The notes under the pieces: generated by a model
Told to the model about the DNA's origin: nothing
What the model saw: only the letters and a program-made list of their open reading frames with translations
Database searches by the model: none
Shown: positions 1 through 6,764 of the stretch, one piece after another
How the letters are laid out: every line of letters begins with the position of its first letter
Position numbering within the stretch: position 1 is the first letter of the stretch
Translations under genes and position numbers: made by a program
Assembly (NCBI GenBank): GCA_017452115.1
Contig: JAFTNB010000091.1
Coordinates: 1 to 10,058 of the forward strand
DNA length: 10,058 bases
Direction of reading: 5' to 3'
Source of the DNA: Alphaproteobacteria bacterium
Lineage (GTDB): Bacteria; Pseudomonadota; Alphaproteobacteria; RF32; CAG-239

Positions 1-32
1 AGTGCATTAGAGGAACTAAAAAATATTGTAAA
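1..32. repeat. 32-bp inverted copy of 8903-8934
   Basis: Bases 1-32 are the exact reverse complement of 8903-8934, which lies inside the gene for the 417-residue membrane protein. Read on the plus strand they encode SALEELKNIV(N), identical to residues 86-96 of that protein. The match stops abruptly at base 33. A perfect 32-base match in opposite orientation at the very edge of the window is not expected by chance. It marks a rearrangement joint, a partial gene duplication, or an assembly or amplification chimera. Confidence 0.9.
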
Positions 33-163
33 TTTTAGAATTACTGCAAAATGCGGACGATGCTTTCCAAAAAATGATAAACGAAGGTAAAGTAGCCAAA
101 TGTGATTTGGAAGTAGCTATACAATCCTTTGCTTCGGTCGCTATTAAAAAATGGGAACAATGA
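32..163 (+). pseudogene. Possible C-terminal fragment of an unrecognised protein, fused at the 32/33 junction
   Basis: An open frame of 43 codons runs from base 32 to a TGA at 161-163. It reads ILELLQNADDAFQKM and continues to a C-terminal end AIKKWEQ. Its composition is balanced, charged and helical, like the tail of a real protein. No start is found at its 5' end: the frame opens right at the repeat junction, preceded by in-frame stops at 17-19 and 29-31. ATG 74 is the only internal start, and it would leave 29 residues. A one-base shift would join it to the SALEELKNIV reading of bases 1-31. The last 40 bases overlap the opposite-strand DUF2075 fragment, so at most one of the two readings is right there. 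I do not recognise a family. It could equally be a chance open frame. Confidence 0.3.
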
Positions 164-520
164 CGGCAGCATGGCTTTCTTCGTGAAAGTTTTTCAAATC
201 CAGCGCGTAATCCCAAACTTGTTCAATGTCTTGGCGTAAATATTCTTTTGCTCCGACTTTGAATTCTAAAACAAAGATGATTCCTTTGATGATAAGCACG
301 ACATCAATTCTTTTGCTTAAACGGGGAATAGAGTATTCAAACAAAATTTGCCCTGATTGATTTTGCAAGATTTGTTTAAGATAAGAAATTTCATAAATCC
401 AAGCATTGCGCTGCAAATCGGTCAAATCAAAAGGCGAAAATTGCACAAATTTCCAAGAAACTCGCTGTCTTGCAAGAATTTTTCGATTGAATTTGCATAA
501 AAGAACCGATTAAGAGCCAA
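124..520 (-). pseudogene. Frameshifted N-terminal fragment of a DUF2075-type nuclease-helicase protein
   Basis: The uninterrupted middle part (144-446) reads FDLTDLQRNAWIYEI, then FEYSIPRLSKRIDVVLII, FVLEFKVG and QVWDYALDLKNFHEESH. This is the typical N-terminal region of large ATP-binding/DUF2075 proteins. It carries a PD-(D/E)XK-like core: D48, then E61-x-K63, counted from the GTG at 446. Homology continues in other frames on both sides. Upstream, from a TTG at 520, the sequence reads ALNRFFYANSIEKFLQDSEF, the expected N-terminus. It shifts frame near 438-443 (one base missing). Downstream, after AVIVPI, the frame breaks at the six-base homopolymer 146-151, where LIATEAKD continues in another frame (147-124). 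The P-loop and helicase part is absent. The TTG start has an AGGTGG at 525-530. Two breaks plus the missing 3' part make it a dead gene, unless the sequence has indel errors. Confidence 0.75.
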
Positions 521-556
521 TTTTCCACCTATTTTTGTTATGTTTGTACCTATGAA

Positions 557-586
557 ATAATATTAAACAAGAACAGTTTGTGCCAA
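557..586 (-). promoter_or_regulatory. Candidate sigma-70 promoter for the DUF2075 fragment
   Basis: On the minus strand there is TTGGCA (586-581), an 18-base spacer, then TATTAT (562-557). It lies in the 74-base gap between the metallopeptidase stop and the TTG start at 520, pointing toward that start. In AT-rich DNA such matches arise easily. The placement is good, but the spacing is one base over optimal. Confidence 0.35.
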
Positions 587-594
587 TTATTATA

Positions 595-1269
595 TCATAA
601 GCTCAAGAGTTTTAGTTCGAAATTTTCTTTCACTTGCTTCCAATTTGGCATTTTTAGAGACAAAAGATTATAAAAGTCATCAGTGTGTTTATCAAAATAA
701 GCATGACAGAGCTCATGGTAAATAACATAATCTATCGATTGTTTGCTGGCTTTTATCAAATCAGGATTAAGCACAATTTCATGTTTTTTTAGATAACTTC
801 CCCAACGTCTTTTTAGTTTTCTGACTTTAAGCGTGGGCATTTCTAAATCAGGAAAGGCCTTGACACATTCTTTTAATCTCTCTGCAAATATAATATTTGC
901 ACGACCGAGTAGCCAGCTTTCAAAAGCCTTATTAATTTCATCAATTTTTTGTGGTGCAGAGGAAAGAATATAAATTTTATTCTTTAACACCTTAACCACA
1001 TTTTTGAGAGCTGCTCTTTCAATGATTATTTGGTATTGTCTTCCTAAATAAAGAGCAGAACTCCCCGACTCATAAATTTTGTTCTCTGGGGCGTTGAACT
1101 GCTTAAAATAATCAATTTGTTTTTTTATCCAAAAAGTTTTGCGCTTAATAAAATCGTCAATTTCAAAGTCTTTTGCCTGCTTAGGTGCTTTTATTATAAC
1201 CTGAAAATCAGGATATACTTCAGCAGCCAAAGATTTTCTGTCTTCTTTAACAATTTTAAATTCACTCAT
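595..1269 (-). CDS. YgjP-type zinc metallopeptidase (SprT/M48-like)
   Basis: This 224-residue protein has the layout of the YgjP/DUF45 metallopeptidase family. A beta-rich N-terminal region is followed by KRRWGSY (153-159, usually RWGS in the family). The zinc motif HELCH (185-189) follows, with H185 and H189 as ligands and E186 as the catalytic base. H195 in DKHTDDF is the likely third ligand. Length is close to the family norm of about 220-240. No signal peptide or membrane segment is visible, so it is cytoplasmic. The ATG overlaps the hsdR stop by one base (TGATG), with AAGGA upstream inside the end of hsdR, so it is translated as the last gene of the R-M cluster. YgjP proteins are common next to hsdR in type I loci. 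Their role there is not established; proteolytic control of the restriction complex is a reasonable inference. Confidence 0.88.
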   Translation of the reverse strand: MSEFKIVKEDRKSLAAEVYPDFQVIIKAPKQAKDFEIDDFIKRKTFWIKKQIDYFKQFNAPENKIYESGSSALYLGRQYQIIIERAALKNVVKVLKNKIYILSSAPQKIDEINKAFESWLLGRANIIFAERLKECVKAFPDLEMPTLKVRKLKRRWGSYLKKHEIVLNPDLIKASKQSIDYVIYHELCHAYFDKHTDDFYNLLSLKMPNWKQVKENFELKLLSL

Positions 1270-4200
1270 CAGAGCATATCCTTATTTTGTACAGCTAAGT
1301 TCCACGCCGTATTAACAATTTGCTCAATTGTATCGGCAGAAAGCTTTTCATCAACTTCGTCAAACAAATAATCTTCAATCGCAAAGAAAATCTCTCTTTT
1401 AACTGATGTGTTGTTTTGGAAGTCAACAATCTTATGAGCTTTAATGATTTGAACAATATCTTCAACAATTTGAGAATAATCTTTTTCATCAGACTTAAAG
1501 AACTTTCTGATGTTACGATAAAACGGATGATAAATTTTGTTTTTACGCAATTTTTCAGGAATATCAGAATCTTCATACTCAGTAACAGATTTTTGACATT
1601 CTTTAGCTTGTGCAAGAAGAGCAGCTAAATCTTCTTTTTTAGCTTGTTTAAGCTCTTGCAAGATTTTATCTATCAGTTCACTAAATTTACCATAAAAAGC
1701 CTCATCTTGCTCATAACGCTCTTTAATAACCTTCTTTGTTTGTGCCAAAATCGCATCAGCTTTTGATTTATCCGACAAACCATTTTTATCATCTTCAATA
1801 TATTGGTTAAACTCCCTCATATCGGAAAGGTTGATTTCTTTAGATAAAATCTCAACATCTTTAGCAGTAACGTATTTATCCAAGAGTTTCATAATTTGGT
1901 CTTTATACTTGGAAAAATCTACTTTCTCGGCTAAAGAAAGTTGGGTTGTCTTTTTTATCTCTACAAAGCGTTTCAGGTCTTTCTTATATTCCAGAAGTTT
2001 GTTTGTATCCATTTTATTGTGAAAGTCGTAAAGAGAATAGCAAACGGAAAATTGTTTGATGAATTTGTTGACATCGTTATAAAAATCCTCACGAACCTTT
2101 TCATTATTTTTCAAATATTCAACATAATCATTCGTATTTTGCTTATCTTTTATATCCTTAAATGCCGCGTGTAATCTGTCATAAATACTATTCAACAGAT
2201 TGATTTGGCTGTCGGTATCCAATAAAGCTCTGTCAATATCCTGCGGATCATAATGAGAGAAAAGCTCTAAAGCTGATTTTAAATTTTTGGCATTTTTAGA
2301 ATAATCTACAATCAAACCGGCGGTTTTGCTTTGTTTTCCGTCGGCTCCGTCATATACACGATTAACGCGGGCAATTGCTTGCAGCAGATTGTGATCTTTG
2401 AGCTGCTTGGCTAAATATAAAACCGTATCACAAGGAGCGTCGAATCCGGTCAGAAGCTTGTCTACCACAATCAGCAATTCGCAACCGTCGGGATTTTTCT
2501 TATAATCCCGAATAATTTGCTTTTCCCGACTTTCTAACGAGCCGTATAGATGTTTTTGCTTAGTCATATAATCAGTTACGATTTTTTTATGCTCAGAAAG
2601 CGTATCATCTTTACCTTCATCCGCCAAAGTATCGGAAATAATTACTTCCGCTCTGATTTCTCCCAACAAATCCAATGCTTGTTTGAACATAACCGCAGCA
2701 TATTTACTCGGAGCTACAAGCTGTCCTTTAAGTCCGGTATTTTGAAAGTTTTTTACAAAATGATCATTAACATCTAAGGCAATCATTTCAATTCGTTGCG
2801 ATGTTTCTTCCAAAACCGATGATGAAATGCATTTCTTGGCAAAATCTTTGCGTTCACTCTCAGAAAAGCGACCGGCTAAGCGTTCATAAAACTTATCGGC
2901 AATCTCATCAATCTTCTGGTCAACAAATCTACCTTGATAAATAAGAGGCAATACGGCACCGTCTTTTTCTGCTTCTGAAATGGTGTATTCATCAATCAAT
3001 CCGCCAAATTTTTCAATTGATTGAGATTTAGACATTTCTTTACCCACCAATCTGTCCGGAACCTTTTTCATCAACGGCGTACCGGTAAAGGCAATCTGAC
3101 AGGCGCTGGGCAGAATTTTGTTCATCATCATATTGGCGTCACCGCTCTGGGTGCGGTGTGCTTCATCAATCAAAACAAACATATTATTGTCATCATCTAC
3201 AAAATCAGTTGGTTTATCAAACTTATGCACCAAAGTTGTAATAACGTCTTGCGGATTATGTTTAATCAGTTCAAGCAGATTTTTGCAAGAAGTTGCCTGC
3301 ACAACACCTTTTTTGATGTTACAGGTGGCAAAGGTATCTCTGATTTGAATATCCAAATCCGTGCGATCGGTAACCACAATCACACGTGGATTTTTAACCT
3401 CTTCAATCAGATTTTTTACTAACATCACCATAGTTAAAGATTTTCCGCTGCCTTGCGTATGCCAGATTAAACCGCCGCGCCGCCTGCCGTTTTCATCAAA
3501 ATTTTTAATTTTTTGCAAAGTCTTTTTAATGGCAAAATATTGTTGATAACGGGTGATTTTTTTGATTCCGTTGTCATAAATTATAAAATTTCGCACTAAA
3601 TCGAGTAAGCGAGACGGAGAAAGCAAAGCATAAATTCCCAAATCTTGGGCGGATAAGCTTTCTTTGGTATGGTAAACATAGTCTTTGCGTCTGAGGTCTT
3701 TGCAAACTTGCGAAACAGTAATGTCATCAATCGGTTTATTGATATTTTCAAGCACTTTGGTTTCATAATCTGCCGGAGCATCTTTTTCTTTCCACACCGA
3801 ATAAAACTCAAAAGGAGTTTGCATTGTGCCATATTTAATTTCATTGATATTGGTCGCAATCAATATTTGCGGGAATAAGAAAAACTTTGGCGTTTGCGCA
3901 AATTTTTGATTGCGAATCATCTGATAAACCGCTTCATCAACCGGCACGGAAGCTTTTTTACACTCAATTACGGCAAACGGAATACCATTGACAAACAAAA
4001 CAATATCGGGACGGCGGTTTTGGTCTTCTTCTATCTCAAATTCAGCTACAACGTGATAAACATTGTTTTGGGGCTCTTGCCAGTCAATAAACTTGAGTTG
4101 AGGAGAAGTCTTTTTGCCATCTATAATTTCCGGTACAGAGACGCCGCCGAGCAGGTTAGAATAAACATCTTCCGAGGCTTTAATCATGCCATCGTCAAGT

Positions 4201-4445
4201 TTTGTCTTTTCAAGAGCATACAAAGCCTCATCAATACTTTTGTCCGAGATAATATCTTCATTGATATCTCGCAGTGCTTTTTTAGCAATATCATGCAAAA
4301 TATACTGACTTTTGCTTTCGCGATGATTATTCACCTCATTTCTTGGAATATAATCATATCCAAGATTGATTAACTGCAGCAAAGCAGGAATTTGTGAACT
4401 ACTCGCTTCATCAAAATCCGGAAGTTCATGCAAAATATCAGTCAT
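1269..4445 (-). CDS. hsdR: Type I restriction endonuclease subunit R (HsdR)
   Basis: This is the 1058-residue motor and nuclease subunit of a type I R-M complex. With HsdM and HsdS it translocates DNA using ATP and cuts far from the unmethylated target. The N-terminal PD-(D/E)XK nuclease shows D147 (RPDIVL) and E161-x-K163 (AVIECKK). The superfamily 2 helicase part follows: Walker A QGSGKS (331-336), VIVVTDRTDL (355-364), DEAH (427-430), TGT (454-456), LLTGFDAP (664-671) and the arginine motif AIARVNRVYDG (690-700). The charged helical C-terminal region is the usual assembly domain. Length and motif order are complete, so it looks functional. Its ATG overlaps the stop of the upstream HEPN-like gene by 4 nt (ATGA) and has no strong Shine-Dalgarno. 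Translation therefore probably depends on coupling to that gene, which could delay or limit restriction activity. Confidence 0.97.
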   Translation of the reverse strand: MTDILHELPDFDEASSSQIPALLQLINLGYDYIPRNEVNNHRESKSQYILHDIAKKALRDINEDIISDKSIDEALYALEKTKLDDGMIKASEDVYSNLLGGVSVPEIIDGKKTSPQLKFIDWQEPQNNVYHVVAEFEIEEDQNRRPDIVLFVNGIPFAVIECKKASVPVDEAVYQMIRNQKFAQTPKFFLFPQILIATNINEIKYGTMQTPFEFYSVWKEKDAPADYETKVLENINKPIDDITVSQVCKDLRRKDYVYHTKESLSAQDLGIYALLSPSRLLDLVRNFIIYDNGIKKITRYQQYFAIKKTLQKIKNFDENGRRRGGLIWHTQGSGKSLTMVMLVKNLIEEVKNPRVIVVTDRTDLDIQIRDTFATCNIKKGVVQATSCKNLLELIKHNPQDVITTLVHKFDKPTDFVDDDNNMFVLIDEAHRTQSGDANMMMNKILPSACQIAFTGTPLMKKVPDRLVGKEMSKSQSIEKFGGLIDEYTISEAEKDGAVLPLIYQGRFVDQKIDEIADKFYERLAGRFSESERKDFAKKCISSSVLEETSQRIEMIALDVNDHFVKNFQNTGLKGQLVAPSKYAAVMFKQALDLLGEIRAEVIISDTLADEGKDDTLSEHKKIVTDYMTKQKHLYGSLESREKQIIRDYKKNPDGCELLIVVDKLLTGFDAPCDTVLYLAKQLKDHNLLQAIARVNRVYDGADGKQSKTAGLIVDYSKNAKNLKSALELFSHYDPQDIDRALLDTDSQINLLNSIYDRLHAAFKDIKDKQNTNDYVEYLKNNEKVREDFYNDVNKFIKQFSVCYSLYDFHNKMDTNKLLEYKKDLKRFVEIKKTTQLSLAEKVDFSKYKDQIMKLLDKYVTAKDVEILSKEINLSDMREFNQYIEDDKNGLSDKSKADAILAQTKKVIKERYEQDEAFYGKFSELIDKILQELKQAKKEDLAALLAQAKECQKSVTEYEDSDIPEKLRKNKIYHPFYRNIRKFFKSDEKDYSQIVEDIVQIIKAHKIVDFQNNTSVKREIFFAIEDYLFDEVDEKLSADTIEQIVNTAWNLAVQNKDML

Positions 4446-5392
4446 CTTATTTCTCTTTCTTCAAAAGGTCGCACATGATATTGTTTATATATTGCTGGAA
4501 GTATTTTCCCGTTTTTGAATCTACATGACATAGATGAACCTGAAAAATTACTTTCTCCCTCAAATACAGGAATATAGAAATCATTACTTTTTTCAATTTT
4601 ATATTCAAGAGAGCTTCTTGCTAAATTTGAGCAAACATCATTTTCATTATATAAAAACATTGGAGAATAACGCACAGCAAAAAGAATCAAATTTGCAGCA
4701 ATTGCATTTATACAATTCTCTAGTGTTGCTAAATAAAAATTCTTTTCTCTATCATGTTTTAATTTATTATATGCATCATACCAAGGCAATGATTTCGCTG
4801 GTTCATCTACATTCCAATTCTCAAATGGACTACATTTATAAGGATTAGCATACCCGACTAAAGAAATCTTATATTTTGTTAAATCAACATATTTAAGGAT
4901 TTCAATATAATTTTTCATCCTTTCATTTTTACCAAACTGATATTTTTTAAGGGTACTTTCCATGTCTGAACAAGCTAAAAATAAAAGCTCCCTTATTTTA
5001 TGACTATAAGATTTTAATCCTTCTTCAGAAGGCTCAATAAATAACAATATCTCTTGTAATTTTTGAATTAGAATTCCTAAATCTCTTTTTGCATGAAATA
5101 AATCAACCTGCGTAAAATCTAATTCTTTTTCTATATGTATATTAATTAAAGGCTTCCATATATGCTTATATTTCCACCCAATATGCATATTCTGTTCTTC
5201 TTTTATTCCAAAGTCATAATAATTTTCAATTATTGCTTTTATGTTATAAGTATTATCACAAATAATGACCTCATTAATTTGAGGAGCATAATCAATTGCA
5301 GCAACTTGCAAAAAAACATTTTGTTGCTTAGTATTTTCATAAGCAATTAATCCAAAATCTTCTTTTCTTGCAAAGTAAACTTTTGTTTGCAT
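4442..5392 (-). CDS. HEPN-like accessory protein of unknown function
   Basis: This 316-residue soluble protein was not recognised with certainty. Residues 1-95 look beta-rich (for example NVFLQVAAIDYAPQINEVII). Residues 95-240 are mainly helical and contain YSHKIRELLFLACSDMEST (129-147) and PWYDAYNKLKHDREKNF (203-219), followed by LATLENCINAIAANLILF. A helix with YNxxKHDR after an earlier RELL..C.DME helix resembles uncharacterised HEPN-fold proteins encoded in defence islands. The classical ribonuclease Rx4-6H motif is not clear, so an RNase role is only a possibility. The tail (about 255-316) looks like strands. It lies 11 nt after the Panacea gene, with AGGAT as its ribosome-binding site, and shares ATGA with hsdR. 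That makes it the gene that gates HsdR translation. It might regulate HsdR, sense its substrate, or be an independent effector. Confidence 0.6.
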   Translation of the reverse strand: MQTKVYFARKEDFGLIAYENTKQQNVFLQVAAIDYAPQINEVIICDNTYNIKAIIENYYDFGIKEEQNMHIGWKYKHIWKPLINIHIEKELDFTQVDLFHAKRDLGILIQKLQEILLFIEPSEEGLKSYSHKIRELLFLACSDMESTLKKYQFGKNERMKNYIEILKYVDLTKYKISLVGYANPYKCSPFENWNVDEPAKSLPWYDAYNKLKHDREKNFYLATLENCINAIAANLILFAVRYSPMFLYNENDVCSNLARSSLEYKIEKSNDFYIPVFEGESNFSGSSMSCRFKNGKILPAIYKQYHVRPFEEREIR

Positions 5393-5403
5393 AATTTCAA
5401 ATC

Positions 5404-5829
5404 CTATTCTTTTTTATATTCTTCTGCCATTTTTACCAAATTAACGTAAGAATATTTTGTTGACGTTGCAATTGGAAATGTCGAAAAGACCATTGTAACA
5501 AATTTATCATACTCCAAATTAATTGTTTTATTCAGTATAAAATTTACAATATTTAATGTATCTTTATCAAACTCAATAAGTTTGACATCTCTGTGTTGCA
5601 ATAAATTTTTTATATCAATATGCTGTGCTGTTAATGTTTCATACATATTGTCTATATAAGGCCCATAATTGTTAATATACCACTTTGTGTTTGTTATTTG
5701 TTTCTTTTGAACGATAGCGGAACGCCAATCTATCAAATATGTAATTTTGACCAATTTATCATAGTTTAATTCTTTTTCCTTAGGATACAGCGCTACTATC
5801 AATTTAAAAACTTCAATAAAATCTAACAT
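5404..5829 (-). CDS. Panacea/SocA-type (DUF4065) putative antitoxin
   Basis: This 141-residue cytoplasmic protein fits the Panacea domain, also called SocA-like or DUF4065. It opens with a helix, then KLVKITYLIDWRSA (25-38), the turn QITNTKWYINNYGPYI (44-59) with the conserved Gly-Pro (56-57), and ends TKYSYVNLVKMAEEY (124-138). Panacea domains serve as antitoxins against many unrelated toxins in PanAT systems, and in SocAB as a proteolysis adaptor. Its ATG overlaps the upstream TM-GAF stop by one base (TAATG). A strong GGAGG at 5837-5841 lies 7 nt before the ATG, while the upstream gene has only a weak site. That difference would favour excess of this protein, as expected of an antitoxin. 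Partner candidates are the TM-GAF protein just upstream or the HEPN-like protein just downstream; the sequence does not decide between them. Confidence 0.8.
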   Translation of the reverse strand: MLDFIEVFKLIVALYPKEKELNYDKLVKITYLIDWRSAIVQKKQITNTKWYINNYGPYIDNMYETLTAQHIDIKNLLQHRDVKLIEFDKDTLNIVNFILNKTINLEYDKFVTMVFSTFPIATSTKYSYVNLVKMAEEYKKE

Positions 5830-6764
5830 TACAAACCCTCCGTTTTTAAATTCCTTCTTAAATAATCGTGTCCATGCTCAATAAAATGTCTGAAAATTTT
5901 TCTTTCTTTTTCAATTGAGGTCAATAATTGTTCTTTAGAAAATCTATCTCGTTCCGTACTTTCTACAATTACGACGCCTATTTTATCACCTTCACTACTA
6001 CTCTTGATAACGTAACCAAACATCGACGTCGATTTCATTGTTAATTTTTCTGTTGTATCATAAGATAAACCATATTGTTTCTTTTGATACTCTTTATACT
6101 CTTTTGAAATTTTTTTACCTTTTTTAGGAAGAGGAAAATTATTATCAAATATACCTTCTTCAACATTAAATGCTTTATAGAGCAACCCTTTTTTGGGATA
6201 AATAAACTTCCCATTTTGATTATAATCTTCATTTGGAGCATATCTAGCTTGGAGAACAAAATTCTCTGTTTTTCTATCGTAGGAAAATAAAGTAATCCTA
6301 TCTTCATAATGCCCATCAGTTCCAAAACCTAAATTGTTTTTCGCGTATGACTGCAAATAACCACTTATTGTATTTTGATAATTCTCCTTCATAAATTTAC
6401 AGTCTTTTTGTAAATCTTCATTTTGGCTACGCAATTTTCTATTTATTTTTTCCAAATGTCTATTCTTACTCTTTAACAATGCTATTTCTGGTTTCATTAA
6501 ATATCTTATTCCTCTAAGACACACTTCCGCTGTTATTGTAAATGCTAGTATTACATATAATTGCGTTTTAAGCTCAGTAGCATTCATATGAACGCTAAAT
6601 ATCATGTTAAATTTCTGAACAATACTAGGAAATACATCTAATTGTAATATATTTATTAATATTACATCTAAGGTAGCTATTATTCTGATTACAATAGATA
6701 TTACTTTTTCTATACCTCTGATAAGAGGATTGTTTATCATTTTATAATACCACTGCTTCATCAT
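5829..6764 (-). CDS. Membrane-anchored coiled-coil GAF-like protein, candidate sensor or toxin
   Basis: This 311-residue protein is of unknown function. Two hydrophobic segments (about 18-42 and 67-88) should form a membrane hairpin. A charged coiled coil follows (about 92-130, LLKSKNRHLEKINRKLRSQN). The C-terminal domain (about 135-297) has GAF-like features: RITLFSYD (156-163), FVLQARYAPNEDY (169-181), KFIYPKKGLLYKAF (186-199), then MFGYVI and KIGVVIVEST (261-270). GAF domains bind small ligands such as cyclic nucleotides, so a membrane protein gated or assembled by a ligand is a fair inference. Its ATG overlaps the hsdS stop (TAATG), and a second ATG follows immediately. No clear Shine-Dalgarno is visible, so expression depends on hsdS translation. 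The next gene is a Panacea-type antitoxin, which makes this a candidate membrane toxin. It could instead be a stand-alone defence sensor. Confidence 0.65.
   Translation of the reverse strand: MMKQWYYKMINNPLIRGIEKVISIVIRIIATLDVILINILQLDVFPSIVQKFNMIFSVHMNATELKTQLYVILAFTITAEVCLRGIRYLMKPEIALLKSKNRHLEKINRKLRSQNEDLQKDCKFMKENYQNTISGYLQSYAKNNLGFGTDGHYEDRITLFSYDRKTENFVLQARYAPNEDYNQNGKFIYPKKGLLYKAFNVEEGIFDNNFPLPKKGKKISKEYKEYQKKQYGLSYDTTEKLTMKSTSMFGYVIKSSSEGDKIGVVIVESTERDRFSKEQLLTSIEKERKIFRHFIEHGHDYLRRNLKTEGL
5837..5841 (-). promoter_or_regulatory. Strong Shine-Dalgarno of the Panacea gene
   Basis: GGAGG lies 7 nt upstream of the Panacea ATG (5829-5827), inside the last codons of the TM-GAF gene. It is the most consensus-like ribosome-binding site among the coupled junctions. 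It argues that the Panacea protein can be translated independently and at higher levels than its upstream neighbour. Confidence 0.75.

Noticed and set aside
589..594. TATAAT on the minus strand right after the metallopeptidase stop
   Set aside because: It is a perfect -10 box by sequence, but I saw no convincing -35 at the right spacing upstream; the TTGGCA/TATTAT pair just downstream fits better.
521..594. Rho-independent terminator after the R-M cluster
   Set aside because: I looked for a GC-rich hairpin followed by a T-run in the gap after the metallopeptidase gene and found none.
3021..3422. 133-codon plus-strand open frame opposite hsdR
   Set aside because: It lies antisense to the helicase motifs (Walker A to motif III) of HsdR; the long open reading follows from the codon use of the real gene.
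3894..4373. 159-codon plus-strand open frame opposite hsdR
   Set aside because: It is antisense to the well-conserved N-terminal nuclease region of HsdR, shows no recognisable motif and has a composition typical of reverse-complement readings of AT-rich genes.
6041..6325. 94-codon minus-strand frame inside the TM-GAF gene
   Set aside because: It is in another frame of the same strand and would destroy the coherent GAF-like reading; no ribosome-binding site or family match was seen.
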